From contig NZ_JXQC01000002.1 in the NCBI RefSeq assembly GCF_001305965.1, positions 30,621 to 94,620 on the forward strand: a DNA stretch of 64,000 nt, in the 5' to 3' direction. The translations under genes were made by a program, and so were the position numbers. This stretch comes from Erythrobacter sp. SG61-1L. GTDB lineage: Bacteria; Pseudomonadota; Alphaproteobacteria; Sphingomonadales; Sphingomonadaceae. The notes beneath the pieces are model-generated. The model saw nothing but the letters and a program-made list of their open reading frames with translations. It ran no database searches and was not told the DNA's origin. This document shows, in pieces, positions 50,298 through 59,116 of this stretch; within the stretch, counting starts at the first letter, position 1, and the number at the start of each line of letters is the position of its first letter.

Positions 50298-51163
50298 TGC
50301 GGGCCTCCCACGTCGATTTGCCGTTCGACCTCGCTGGACGCGGTGCCGCTGCTGTTATCGGGGCCGTAGCGGTCGAAGGCGTTGTTCCAGATGCAGACCA
50401 GCAATTGCCCGCGCCGCAGCCGGAATTGGCGTGAAACCTGGTGGATCACGACAAATTCGCCGCGAACGTCATAGGGAACGACCGCTTCCGATCCATCGGG
50501 CAAGACCGTGAAGATCGCGGGGATAGGCTGATTGCGCGGAAAGCGCATGATTGTGAATTGGCCGTTGTCGGTCACTTCCGCAGGCGCTACGTCCGACGAA
50601 CCGGCAAGGACATAATCGAGATTGCGCGGCCCTTGCGCCGCTGCCGCATCGAGCGCGATGCGAACGCCTCCGGCTTCCACCAAAAGCGCCTGCGCTTGCA
50701 GCTCGCGCAGACGCGCGGCCTGTGCAGCGGCCGCTTCCTCTGCCGGATAGCGGAAGCGGACCACGAATTGCGCGTCGGTGCCATGACCGATACTCCCGGT
50801 CCGCGCCGAGAGCGCAAAGGTGTAGCTTCGCGTCACCCCGCCGCGCCTCGTTACGACGAGCAGATTGGTGGGCGGCGCAGACTCGCGCGGCTTGATGAAC
50901 AGCGAATTTTCAGCCGGAGCCACTTCCCACGACACCGTATCGCCAAGGGCAACGGTCGTGATCGTCTCCCCTTCCCCGAAAACGATTTGAGAGGCAGCGC
51001 GGAACACGCCGTTGATCCGAACGACTTGATCGGGATTATAGTCGACCACGCGAATGCGGCTGTCATGCGCCCCCCGTGCGGGCACGTCCTCCGCCATCGC
51101 AGGAGCAGCCAGCAGCACCGAGAGCGCGGCCGCGCAGCGCATCCAGTTCGCCCGCGCCGTCAC
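50294..51163 (-). CDS. virB9: T4SS outer-membrane core protein VirB9
   Basis: 289 aa with GTG start at 51163. A signal peptide (CAAALSVLLAAPAMAED) is followed by the TrbG/VirB9 domain: SRIRVVDYNPDQVVRINGVFRAASQIVFGEGE and the C-terminal PAIFTVLPDGSEAVVPYDVRGEFVVIHQVSRQFRLRRG. It forms the outer-membrane layer with VirB7 and VirB10. Confidence 0.94.
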   Translation of the reverse strand: MTARANWMRCAAALSVLLAAPAMAEDVPARGAHDSRIRVVDYNPDQVVRINGVFRAASQIVFGEGETITTVALGDTVSWEVAPAENSLFIKPRESAPPTNLLVVTRRGGVTRSYTFALSARTGSIGHGTDAQFVVRFRYPAEEAAAAQAARLRELQAQALLVEAGGVRIALDAAAAQGPRNLDYVLAGSSDVAPAEVTDNGQFTIMRFPRNQPIPAIFTVLPDGSEAVVPYDVRGEFVVIHQVSRQFRLRRGQLLVCIWNNAFDRYGPDNSSGTASSEVERQIDVGGPQ

Positions 51164-51849
51164 GATGCAATCTCCGGGTCCGCTCTATAGCTGACCACCT
51201 GAAAGCCGAGCGGGTTATCGAGCCTTCCGGCCTCAGTCGTCGGTTTGTCGACATATTTGAAATTGATCGTGGCGATCCAGTGGCTCACATCATCCGGTGC
51301 ATTGCCGGGACGCATCACGGTCCGCACGAACCGCACCTGTGCGACGCGCGGATTGATGAATGTGATGTTCCTGACTGCCGCCGAGACGATTTCGCCGCTC
51401 TGATAGGTCGCATCCGGACTATTGGGATTTTGCGGCCGCCGCTGGACCGCGAATTTTTCCTGTTCTTGCGGGACCGAAAGCGAGAGAACGCGCCGCATCG
51501 TCTCATTGGCGGCCGCGGCGTTCCATCCCTCTCGCGCGCGCACATATTCGGAAAGGAAGAACTTGTTGACGGACTCGTCGACCGTGATGTTGCGTGTGTT
51601 GGTGAGGCGCGTCAGAACGTCGACGGCCCCGGTCTGGCGATCGACGCGAACGACATAGGGTTCCACCGAACGCAGCGGGGCGGCGATATGCCAGCCTAGC
51701 ATGACCAGACCAAACAGGACGCCCCCGGCTCCCACACCATAGGCGATTTTCTTTTGCCGCGCCGCCTCGCGCGCGCGATCATGGTCCCAGCTTTTCGCTT
51801 CGTCGAAATAGCGGTCGAGATCACCTTTGCTCTTTACGCCCATTGCCAT
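51160..51849 (-). CDS. virB8: T4SS inner-membrane protein VirB8
   Basis: 229 aa. A cytoplasmic N-terminus, one membrane helix (IAYGVGAGGVLFGLVMLGW), then the VirB8 NTF2-like periplasmic domain (PYVVRVDRQTGAVDVLTRLTN, SEYVRAREGWN, VRFVRTVMRPG). It nucleates the channel. It overlaps virB9 by 4 bp and lies 2 bp after the lipoprotein gene. Confidence 0.93.
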   Translation of the reverse strand: MAMGVKSKGDLDRYFDEAKSWDHDRAREAARQKKIAYGVGAGGVLFGLVMLGWHIAAPLRSVEPYVVRVDRQTGAVDVLTRLTNTRNITVDESVNKFFLSEYVRAREGWNAAAANETMRRVLSLSVPQEQEKFAVQRRPQNPNSPDATYQSGEIVSAAVRNITFINPRVAQVRFVRTVMRPGNAPDDVSHWIATINFKYVDKPTTEAGRLDNPLGFQVVSYRADPEIAS

Positions 51850-51851
51850 TG

Positions 51852-52247
51852 TCAGCAGCTCCCGAAACGCGCTTGTCGATGGCCGCGCAGCGCCAGGCTA
51901 TTCGCCATGCGGGTCATTCCGGGCGCGGCACTCATGGGCCGTCCTAGATCCACGCCCGCAGGTTCCGGCGCAGATCGCGCAGGCGCGGGATCGGCGTCAC
52001 TCCCGAAGATCATCACGTCATTGCCTCCGGCATTGTCCGCTGGCGCGGTCTGGATCGCCACTGGCGGCGCCAGCACTGACCCGTTCGGATTTGCTGGACG
52101 GGATTTGGAACGGCTGCATTGATCGGGCGGTAAGCGCGCTTCGCGGCCGTTGGTCGCGCATCCGGCAACAAGCGCCATACTCATTGTTCCAGCGAGAAGC
52201 CTCCCCCATCGGCGGAAGCGGAACCCGCCGCTTGTGCTTCGATCCAT
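51852..52247 (-). CDS. virB7: VirB7-like outer-membrane lipoprotein
   Basis: 131 aa. Signal sequence with lipobox LVAGC (about residues 26-30), then a Pro/Ala-rich low-complexity region ending in Cys. It is longer than classical VirB7 (about 50 aa), but the lipobox and place between virB6 and virB8 fit. The virB6 stop codon forms part of its ribosome binding site (TAGGAG). Confidence 0.75.
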   Translation of the reverse strand: MDRSTSGGFRFRRWGRLLAGTMSMALVAGCATNGREARLPPDQCSRSKSRPANPNGSVLAPPVAIQTAPADNAGGNDVMIFGSDADPAPARSAPEPAGVDLGRPMSAAPGMTRMANSLALRGHRQARFGSC

Positions 52248-52256
52248 GTCCGTCTC

Positions 52257-53300
52257 CTATTTTCTGCCCGCGCCCGATGACGCGCCCGCCAGAGAGGTGC
52301 GGCCACCGCCAACGGCGGCCCAGCGCCTTTCCCGCGCAACCGCCAAGCCCCTGCCCATTGCGCCCGCTCCACGGCGCGCGCCCCGAATCGCTGGCCCCAT
52401 GCCGAAGCCCGCGCTGGCAAAGCGGCGCTGAAGCGTGGTGGGATAGAGGGCGGAGAGCAGTCCGCCCCCGGAAGCACCGCCGCCGCCGGCGAACGATCCA
52501 ATGGATTGCGCTTGCAGTATGAGGAATCCGCCGACCAGCACGGCGCAGATTTGCAGAACCATCGCTTCGACGGCGAGCAATGTCGTCGCCTCGTTTGCAC
52601 CGCCACCCAGGCCCACTTGACCCGGAATCGCGCCGACGATCGACACGACAAAGACGAGAACCAGCGTGATCGCCGCGGTCTGCACCGCGTAATTCAGGAT
52701 TGCACCGAGCCAGCTAAAGAACAGTCCCGACGATGACGGGAAGATCAATGCGCCCACAAAGATCGGCATGACCGCGATCGTCACGAACAGGCCGAATTTG
52801 ACGAACAGAACCATCGTCATTGCGATGACCGCGATGATGTAGGCCACCACGATCATCAGCAGCAGGAAGATCAGCGTGATCGGGTTCGGGATCGTATATT
52901 CGGTAAGCCAAATGTCGATCGTCCACGGCTCCATATTGTCATGGATGGCCTGCGCCGGATTGATCGCATTGGCCACGAATGTATCGAAGGAGGCCGCCAT
53001 GTTGCCGCCCAAAGCGGTCGCGAGCTGGTCCGGCAGCGATTGCGCGGCCGACGCTATGGCGGGCGCTAGACTGGACGTGGCGGCTATGATGACGAGATAG
53101 GCTTTGAGCCACGTCGACAGGTAATTGCCAAAAGGCTCATTCGTGACGCCGCGCATGATGGCAAAGCCTACGATCACGAGATTGATGGCCATCGCCGTCT
53201 GCAAAGGGCCTTCGACAAGGCCCTGCACCGCCGCATATCGGCCCGCCAGCGCCCCGGTTATCTGGCCTTCCAACGTCTGATAGATTTGATCGAGCGCCAT
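52257..53300 (-). CDS. virB6: T4SS polytopic membrane protein VirB6/TrbL
   Basis: 347 aa with at least five long hydrophobic helices (TAMAINLVIVGFAIM, LKAYLVIIAATSSLAPAI, LIFLLLMIVVAYIIAVIAMTMVLFVKFGLFVTIAVM, ILNYAVQTAAITLVLVFVVSIVG) and a Gly-rich C-terminus. This is the TrbL/VirB6 pattern. It forms the inner-membrane pore contact for the substrate. Confidence 0.93.
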   Translation of the reverse strand: MALDQIYQTLEGQITGALAGRYAAVQGLVEGPLQTAMAINLVIVGFAIMRGVTNEPFGNYLSTWLKAYLVIIAATSSLAPAIASAAQSLPDQLATALGGNMAASFDTFVANAINPAQAIHDNMEPWTIDIWLTEYTIPNPITLIFLLLMIVVAYIIAVIAMTMVLFVKFGLFVTIAVMPIFVGALIFPSSSGLFFSWLGAILNYAVQTAAITLVLVFVVSIVGAIPGQVGLGGGANEATTLLAVEAMVLQICAVLVGGFLILQAQSIGSFAGGGGASGGGLLSALYPTTLQRRFASAGFGMGPAIRGARRGAGAMGRGLAVARERRWAAVGGGRTSLAGASSGAGRK

Positions 53301-53310
53301 CGCGGGAGTC

Positions 53311-53574
53311 CTAGTTTTTCAGCACAGGCCGGACGTTGTTTTCCCGGTTGCGGCGGTTGGTTTCGCGCGCACGCTCGAACTCTTCGCGTTGCAGCTCATT
53401 AAGGGCCGTAACCGCGTTGCCGCAGTCCTTCCCGGCCATCCCGTTCGCCCCGCAGCGCATCTTGACCTCGCGCGCTTCGTCGGGATGATCCCTGAAATAT
53501 TCGACCGATCGCGTTTCACCGCAGGCGGTAGCCAGCAAGGCCAGGATCGCCGCGCCAGCGTATGTCACCTTCAT
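53311..53574 (-). CDS. eexN: EexN-like entry-exclusion lipoprotein
   Basis: 87 aa from the ATG at 53574. Lipoprotein signal with LLATAC, then the EexN pattern SVEYFRDHPDEAREVKMRCGANGMAGKDCGNAVTAL. Known EexN proteins block entry of a second copy of the same plasmid. Its place between virB5 and virB6 is the classical one. Confidence 0.85.
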   Translation of the reverse strand: MKVTYAGAAILALLATACGETRSVEYFRDHPDEAREVKMRCGANGMAGKDCGNAVTALNELQREEFERARETNRRNRENNVRPVLKN

Positions 53575-53588
53575 GTTGCCTGATCCCT

Positions 53589-54302
53589 TCATTGTCCCTG
53601 ATATGTCGGCCGACGATTGGCTTCCCTGTTCGCGACATTGCGCCGCTGGGTTTCCGCATAATCCGACGCCGATCGCAGCGAACCTTGCGCCGCGCGGGCG
53701 CGGTCCGCCGCCATCATCTGCAACATGCGGTTGTTGACGGCCGTGTTTTCAATCGCGGCACGCGCGCCAATGTCCGTCGCCTCGCGCAATGTGGTGGCGC
53801 GGGCGAGGCCATCGCTCAACTGGTTCAGGCCCTCGCCAGTGGCCTGTGTCGCTTCCAGCATCCTTTCGGAATATGCCTGATCGCGCGCGGCCGCCCTGGT
53901 CGAGACATTGAGGATGCCCTGAGCATCGCCCAAGCTCTGATCGAGGCCCGATAGCGAATAATTGCCGTTGGACAGGATCGACTCTGCGCGCGATCCGATA
54001 GCGCCCAGGTCGTGCAGATCGCCCGACAGCAGATCGAGCGAACTGTTCATGCCATCAGGCAGCGCGTCGCGCAAAATCGGCTGATCGAGAACATTGGCGA
54101 CGCTGCGAATATTCGAGAGGCTGTTCATCGCCTGATAAAGCCGCTGCGCTTCCTGCAATTGCGACAGGGTGTTGCGCGCGGTTTGAAGCGCCTGCGCGAC
54201 GGCCCTCGCGTCGATCACCGCCACTTGCGCCTGCGCCGGTGCCGCTACGCCCATGACGGCCGAAACCGCCATAGCTGCGCCGATCAATTGTCTTTTCATC
54301 AT
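53589..54302 (-). CDS. virB5: T4SS minor pilin VirB5
   Basis: 237 aa from the ATG at 54302, which overlaps the virB4 stop and has GGAGGAG upstream. A Sec signal (LIGAAMAVSAVMGVAAPAQAQ) is followed by the helical VirB5/TrbJ domain (ARAVAQALQTARNTLSQLQEAQRLYQAMNSL...). It sits at the pilus tip and contacts recipients. Confidence 0.88.
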   Translation of the reverse strand: MMKRQLIGAAMAVSAVMGVAAPAQAQVAVIDARAVAQALQTARNTLSQLQEAQRLYQAMNSLSNIRSVANVLDQPILRDALPDGMNSSLDLLSGDLHDLGAIGSRAESILSNGNYSLSGLDQSLGDAQGILNVSTRAAARDQAYSERMLEATQATGEGLNQLSDGLARATTLREATDIGARAAIENTAVNNRMLQMMAADRARAAQGSLRSASDYAETQRRNVANREANRRPTYQGQ

Positions 54303-56689
54303 CCTTCGCTCCTCCAATCGCCGCGCCCGACCGAGCGCCACCGGCGCTTGAACTCAGGCATCCATGCTTCGGGATCGTCGCCTAGCTCCGCCCGCAGATC
54401 GTCGAGCAGGGCAACCGTGCTTGAGCGGCCAGACAGGACCGCCAATTCATCGTCGAGGCCGTTCAGGTCCAACTCCACGACCACCGAATCATGCCCCTGC
54501 TTCACCAAAAATCGGCGGCTTTCCGGGGACAGGTCGATTTTGATAAGCCGGAACTCGGCTTCGGTCAGGTTAAGCCCGTCGATATAGTCCCGCGCCTGCG
54601 CGTTCGGATTGGGCAGCAGGATTTTCGTCGGGCATTGCTCGATAATGGTTTCGGCAATGTCCGACTTCAGCGTATCCGCAGGCGATTGCGTCCCCATCAT
54701 CATCAGGACATTTTGCTTGCGATAGGTTTTTAGCCCGTCTTGCGCGAAGCCGCGAAACAAGGGATCGCGCAACGGCTTCCAGACTTCATCAACGTCGATG
54801 ATGACCGGATTGCCGTCGATCACATCGTCTATGCGATGGAAGATGTAGCCCATCAGCGGCGGCCTGATCGCATCGTTGTCGAGGAAATCAGTCATATCGA
54901 AGCCCATGAGACGGGCATCGAGCTTCAGCGTGTCGGCATCATTGTCGAAAACCCACCCAAGTTCCTTGCCGCGTGTCCAGCGTTCGAGCCGCGCTCCAAT
55001 GCCGTCGAGGCTCGTTTGATCGAGTTGCGAGCGCACGGCCGACAGTGAGCGCCGTTCGAGCGGCAGACGATAGACCGCCTCTAGCGCCTGGTTGAGCTGA
55101 TACAGTTCTTGCGGTCCCAGCTCGCCCTTGTCCGGCGTGACCAACTGGCGCAGGAAAGCGGACAGAAAATCCCTGTTCGCAGGCGAGGCGTCGAGCGCCT
55201 TGAACGGCGCGAAGCCCGATGGCTCGCCATTCCTGAGCGTGAGATAGGTTCCGCCGCACGCGCGCACGAAGATTTCTGCGCCGCGGTCCTTGTCGATAAA
55301 GACCATGCGCGCGCCGGTCTTTTCCGCCTGCGACAACAGGAAATTCTGAATCACGGTCTTGCCCCCGCCCGTGGGGCCTAGAATGAGGGTATGCCCCACA
55401 TCGGCAGAGTGAAAATTGAAGAAATAGGGCGAATTTGCGGTCGTCTTTAGGAGCGCGATCGCGTCGCCCCAATGATTCCCTTCGCGCTGGCCCACCGGAT
55501 AGGTATGGACCGGCGCCAGCGCCGCGAAATTGCGCGAGGTGAGCGCAGCGGGCCGAGTGCGCCATGTGAAATTGCCGGGAAGCTGCGACCAGTAAGCCGC
55601 TTCCAGAGCCAGATCCTCACGCGCCGCAACAATCCCGCTTTCCGAAAGCGCAGCGCGCGCAACCGACATATTCTCCGCAAGGATCTTCGGCGTCTCTCCG
55701 AACACCGTCAGCGCCAGATGATGTTCGCCCAGGACGAAGCGATTGGATTGCAGATCATCCATCGCCTCGTCCAAATGTTCCGCTTGCGAATAGGCCACAT
55801 CGTCGGTGGCGCTGAGCTGCGCCCGTTTCCGGCGCGCCGTTTCCATGCCGTTCTGTTTGCCGAGGAAAGCGAAGCTCTGACCTAGAACGAACTCGAATTT
55901 TGATTCGAGCAGCGCATTGAGCTGCCCCGGATAGGTGCGCGCCGCATGTTCGCGCACAGCGAGTATTCCACCGAAGCGCGAACCACCTGGCTCGCGTATC
56001 TCCAAGATTTCCGAGCCGAATATGACGCGATCGGCGTAGATCGCACGGCCCAAATGGGCACGGACTAGAGGGACGCGGCGGCGGTCCGCTGTCATGATCC
56101 GCTGCATCAATTCGAGCGGTTCGCTGAATTGCAGCCCGTTATGCTCATAAGTGCGAAGAAGGCGGGGATTGACCCGGCCCATGAGCTTTTCCGTATCCCG
56201 CAGAATATCGGTGAAAGCCTCAATAATGTCATCTTCCGCCTCGTCCGCGGTCGCCTTGTTGAACATCGAGAAGATCGAATGCGCGGCCTTGTCCGCTGCG
56301 CCGATCGCGGGCCGATAGATCACTGTCAGGAAATGTTCGTTGACGAACATCCGTTTCGACAGGACGCGGGCCTTATAGGCTGCGTCCAGCTCGCGGGCGA
56401 AGCCCGACCGGAAATCACCGTCGAGATAGCCGCGCTCTATCCGTCTGACAGTGTGCAGATAGACCGCGACCCGCTCATGCGCGATCGTGCGCCAGGCGCC
56501 GTTCAGCTTCTCATGCCAATCATTGATGGTCGCAATATCGGCCGTCTCGAACGCGATACCGTCGAGCGCGAAAACCGCCATGAACTCGCCATCATCAAGC
56601 GCAACCATGTGGTCATTCACATGGCGCGCATAGGGCAGATATTGCGACGCATCCCGTTCGAGCTTGATGGGCGGTTTCGTCTTAAACAC
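54299..56689 (-). CDS. virB4: T4SS ATPase VirB4
   Basis: 796 aa from the GTG at 56689, whose AAAGG is at the right distance; a TTG at 56695 is possible. N-terminal CagE/VirB4 domain, Walker A GPTGGGKTVIQNFLL, Walker B PVIIDVDEVW. A membrane-associated motor for pilus biogenesis and strand transfer. It overlaps virB3 and virB5. Confidence 0.95.
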   Translation of the reverse strand: MFKTKPPIKLERDASQYLPYARHVNDHMVALDDGEFMAVFALDGIAFETADIATINDWHEKLNGAWRTIAHERVAVYLHTVRRIERGYLDGDFRSGFARELDAAYKARVLSKRMFVNEHFLTVIYRPAIGAADKAAHSIFSMFNKATADEAEDDIIEAFTDILRDTEKLMGRVNPRLLRTYEHNGLQFSEPLELMQRIMTADRRRVPLVRAHLGRAIYADRVIFGSEILEIREPGGSRFGGILAVREHAARTYPGQLNALLESKFEFVLGQSFAFLGKQNGMETARRKRAQLSATDDVAYSQAEHLDEAMDDLQSNRFVLGEHHLALTVFGETPKILAENMSVARAALSESGIVAAREDLALEAAYWSQLPGNFTWRTRPAALTSRNFAALAPVHTYPVGQREGNHWGDAIALLKTTANSPYFFNFHSADVGHTLILGPTGGGKTVIQNFLLSQAEKTGARMVFIDKDRGAEIFVRACGGTYLTLRNGEPSGFAPFKALDASPANRDFLSAFLRQLVTPDKGELGPQELYQLNQALEAVYRLPLERRSLSAVRSQLDQTSLDGIGARLERWTRGKELGWVFDNDADTLKLDARLMGFDMTDFLDNDAIRPPLMGYIFHRIDDVIDGNPVIIDVDEVWKPLRDPLFRGFAQDGLKTYRKQNVLMMMGTQSPADTLKSDIAETIIEQCPTKILLPNPNAQARDYIDGLNLTEAEFRLIKIDLSPESRRFLVKQGHDSVVVELDLNGLDDELAVLSGRSSTVALLDDLRAELGDDPEAWMPEFKRRWRSVGRGDWRSEG

Positions 56690-57020
56690 GCGCAAAGCCT
56701 TTCCGCTTCACGCCAGCAACCGGCAGCGGCGAATAGCTGGACCCACCCCAAACAGCTTTGTTCGGTGCGGAGGCTTTCGTTCGGCCGTAGAGGAACAGGA
56801 TTTTGAACATATTATAGTCGGACCGCACGATGAGACGCGCAGCCATCAGCAGAGCGCCGCCGATCGCCAGCGCCCAAATCGGGTTGCCGAACACCATGAG
56901 AATGAAAACCGACCCCATCCCGATCGCCATTGTCGCTTCGACGGGGACGCCAAGCCAAAGCGTCGGTCGCGTGAGAGCGAGGAACAGCGGATCTTCGGTC
57001 AGATAAACAGGTTCGGACAC
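56682..57020 (-). CDS. virB3: T4SS protein VirB3
   Basis: 112 aa with GTG start at 57020. An N-terminal VYLTEDPLFLALTRPTLWLGVPVEATMAIGMG is the VirB3 signature, followed by two membrane helices and a short tail. It docks VirB4 to the membrane. A 30-bp gap separates it from the VirB2-like gene. Confidence 0.9.
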   Translation of the reverse strand: MSEPVYLTEDPLFLALTRPTLWLGVPVEATMAIGMGSVFILMVFGNPIWALAIGGALLMAARLIVRSDYNMFKILFLYGRTKASAPNKAVWGGSSYSPLPVAGVKRKGFARV

Positions 57021-57050
57021 ATGGCCCCCTTCCGGTGCAATGCGGTTGAT

Positions 57051-57320
57051 CTAGGTGAGCAGAGCGACGATGGACGGCGCGCAGATCAGCACCGCGAAAC
57101 CCGCCGCCCACAGGGCGAAGGTCTGGCGGTCGCCATGCCCGGTCATCAGGAAATAGCCCGCGAGGACGAGAAACAGCGTCCCGATCGCCAGACCGGCAGC
57201 AGCCATTTTCCCGACCATTGCTTGCGCTTGCGATGACGCGGAGGCGACTTGCGCCATCCCCGGAACCGGCCATGCCGCCAGCAGCAGCGCGGCCGTAATA
57301 TGACGACCTTTCCCCGTCAT
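57051..57320 (-). CDS. virB2: VirB2-like pilin/membrane protein, copy 3
   Basis: 89 aa. A signal peptide (ALLLAAWPVPGMAQ) and two hydrophobic helices (MAAAGLAIGTLFLVLAGYFLM, TFALWAAGFAVLICAPSIVALL). Short TrbC/VirB2 layout. It overlaps the previous VirB2-like gene by 4 bp. Which of the three is the major pilin cannot be told. Confidence 0.7.
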   Translation of the reverse strand: MTGKGRHITAALLLAAWPVPGMAQVASASSQAQAMVGKMAAAGLAIGTLFLVLAGYFLMTGHGDRQTFALWAAGFAVLICAPSIVALLT

Positions 57321-57628
57321 GTGCCGCTAATCATGTCCACGATCCACCCGGCCCCGAAAACGATGAAGCAGCCAAGAATGATCGAGCCGATCAACGCCTT
57401 GCTGGCCTGACCGAAAAAGAACATATATCCGGCAACCACCAGCGCGATCGCCGCGAGACCCTTGGCGATCGGACCCGTCAGGACATTGAGGATGGCCTGA
57501 ACCATCGTATCGACCTGTGTTTGATTCATGCCCTGCGCCCAGGCCGGTGCCGGGATCATGGTGAGCGACACAGCAGCGAGGGCCATCGCGTGCGCCCATT
57601 TGTCTTTCATTCGATCAACCCACTTCAT
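57317..57628 (-). CDS. virB2: VirB2-like pilin, copy 2 (best match to VirB2/TrbC)
   Basis: 103 aa from the ATG at 57628 (AGGAGG upstream). A signal ending PAPAWAQ, then NQTQVDTMVQAILNVLTGPIAKGLAAIALVVAGYMFFFGQASKALIGSIILGCFIVFGAGWIVD, the most typical VirB2/TrbC pattern of the three. It is the likely major pilin. TAATG overlap with copy 1. Confidence 0.82.
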   Translation of the reverse strand: MKWVDRMKDKWAHAMALAAVSLTMIPAPAWAQGMNQTQVDTMVQAILNVLTGPIAKGLAAIALVVAGYMFFFGQASKALIGSIILGCFIVFGAGWIVDMISGT

Positions 57629-57873
57629 TACCAAAAACCTCCTGCTAGGCAGATTGCCACTCCGATGAGAAAGGTGAGGAAGGACAGGACCGTCGCGCGG
57701 CCCGACATGATAAGGATGCCGAGCCAGATGACGCCGAGCGCGATCGCCGGTGCGACAAGCGCCGACAGCTCCGACAAAACGGTCCCGGCGATGCCCGCAG
57801 CCGCATATGCGGGGCTTTGAAGCAGCAAGGCCGTGGCCGACGAAAACAGCAGGAGACGCCATTTCCGCTTCAT
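57628..57873 (-). CDS. VirB2-like small membrane protein, copy 1
   Basis: 81 aa from the ATG at 57873, overlapping the virB1 stop by 4 bp. A signal (LLLFSSATALLLQSPAYA) and two helices (LVAPAIALGVIWLGILIM, LSFLTFLIGVAICLAGGFW). Same layout as the two downstream genes but little sequence identity. It may be an assembly partner rather than a pilin. Confidence 0.65.
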   Translation of the reverse strand: MKRKWRLLLFSSATALLLQSPAYAAAGIAGTVLSELSALVAPAIALGVIWLGILIMSGRATVLSFLTFLIGVAICLAGGFW

Positions 57874-58895
57874 GGTGCCCCCGTCTGCGCGCCCGACTGG
57901 CGCCGCTGCCAGTCCGCAACTGCGAAAACGTCCCACGCAGGCGGAGGCGCTTCGGCCCCCTCCATTGTCACACCGTCGACGCCGATCGAGGTCGCGGCGG
58001 CCAAGAGGACAGGTGCAGATTGCCCGTCTCTATCGGCCGTATCGCGCGCATCCGACGCAGCCACGATCCACGGTGCCGGTGCGGGCAGAACCGGCGCGCC
58101 ACCATCGGTAGCGAAAGCCACATGCCAATGATCGTCATGGTCCCTATCACCTGGCCCAAGCAGTTCGACGACGCGGATTCCATTCGCTGCCATCACGACG
58201 CGAATTTGCTCGCGCGTGATTGCGCCAACCCCGCCGCGCGGAACGAAATCGACCGCCTGCCCATATTTGTGATAGCTGTTCGCCGCGCCGTAGCTGGCGT
58301 TCATCGGCCGCACTGTATCGGTGATGCGGCCCCCAAACGCATCGAGCAGGATTTGCCCGACGCCCCGCGCCGAAACAGGCCCGGTGGTTATGCGGACGTT
58401 CGCGGGCCGTGCGGCCGCTGTAAATGGTGCGTTGCCTGTCGCGGCGGCTGCATAGACGCGCCCGACATAGCCGTTGCTCAACCCGCGCGACCGGGAGCCG
58501 CTATTATATTCGCTAATCGCTGCTTGGAGCGGATTGGCATGTCCGGCGTCGCGGGCACGTCCATAATTGTCTGTCAGCACCCGCGCGCCCGCGCGCAAAT
58601 TGGTGCAGGGATCGAATACCGTTTCCGGCGTGAGGCCGAGGCGCGCAAAATTCGCGCTGTTGATCTGCATCAGCCCCGCATCGAAATTGGACCCACGTTG
58701 AAGAAGCCCCCTGGCCGTCGCGATCGCATCGGCCGCATTGGAGGGCTGGCGCCGGATCGCCCCACCTGAATTGACCCCTATTCGGAACGGATCGCCTTCG
58801 GATTCCACACGGATCACGGCAACCATGGTTTCGGGCGCAACAGTGGGCGCACAGGCTTGCAATAACGCCGTCAAAATCGCCCCGTCCAACCCCAC
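57870..58895 (-). CDS. virB1: VirB1 transglycosylase fused to an M15-type peptidase domain
   Basis: 341 aa with GTG start at 58895 (GGAGAGG upstream). Residues 1-150 are a lytic transglycosylase: VIRVESEGDP with catalytic Glu31 or Glu33, FDAGLMQINSANF and AISEYNSGS. Residues about 190-262 carry His209, Asp216 (SYHKYGQAVDF) and HWH at 256-258, the zinc-ligand pattern of M15/VanY-type peptidases. The product could cut both glycan and peptide of the wall. First gene of the T4SS operon, behind dyad D4. Confidence 0.82.
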   Translation of the reverse strand: MGLDGAILTALLQACAPTVAPETMVAVIRVESEGDPFRIGVNSGGAIRRQPSNAADAIATARGLLQRGSNFDAGLMQINSANFARLGLTPETVFDPCTNLRAGARVLTDNYGRARDAGHANPLQAAISEYNSGSRSRGLSNGYVGRVYAAAATGNAPFTAAARPANVRITTGPVSARGVGQILLDAFGGRITDTVRPMNASYGAANSYHKYGQAVDFVPRGGVGAITREQIRVVMAANGIRVVELLGPGDRDHDDHWHVAFATDGGAPVLPAPAPWIVAASDARDTADRDGQSAPVLLAAATSIGVDGVTMEGAEAPPPAWDVFAVADWQRRQSGAQTGAP

Positions 58896-58913
58896 TAATC
58901 ACCTCTCCCCATA

Positions 58914-58945
58914 TGTCGGATATAGTCTATAATACAAATCCGACA
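58914..58945 (-). promoter_or_regulatory. Shared dyad operator D4, promoter of the virB operon
   Basis: TGTCGGA (58914-58920) and TCCGACA (58939-58945), with TATTAT on the minus strand as -10 candidate. Toward the gene it reads CGGATTTGTATTATA, the same as D1 at 16853 over that stretch. It ends 18 bp before the virB1 GTG. The rest of 58946-59116 holds nothing recognised. Confidence 0.7.
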
Positions 58946-59116
58946 GAGCAGCAAGGCGCATACAGTTTGGGGAAATCCGGCGATCTGACACGAAGGGCAA
59001 GGCGAGGAAAATTGCGGCGTCGGCCGTGCCTACTTGATGCCATGAGGGCTATTGCCTAGGCTTCACCGCCGCGAGCCGGACATCTGTTCGGCCTGTTTCG
59101 TCATCAGGTAGAACCC

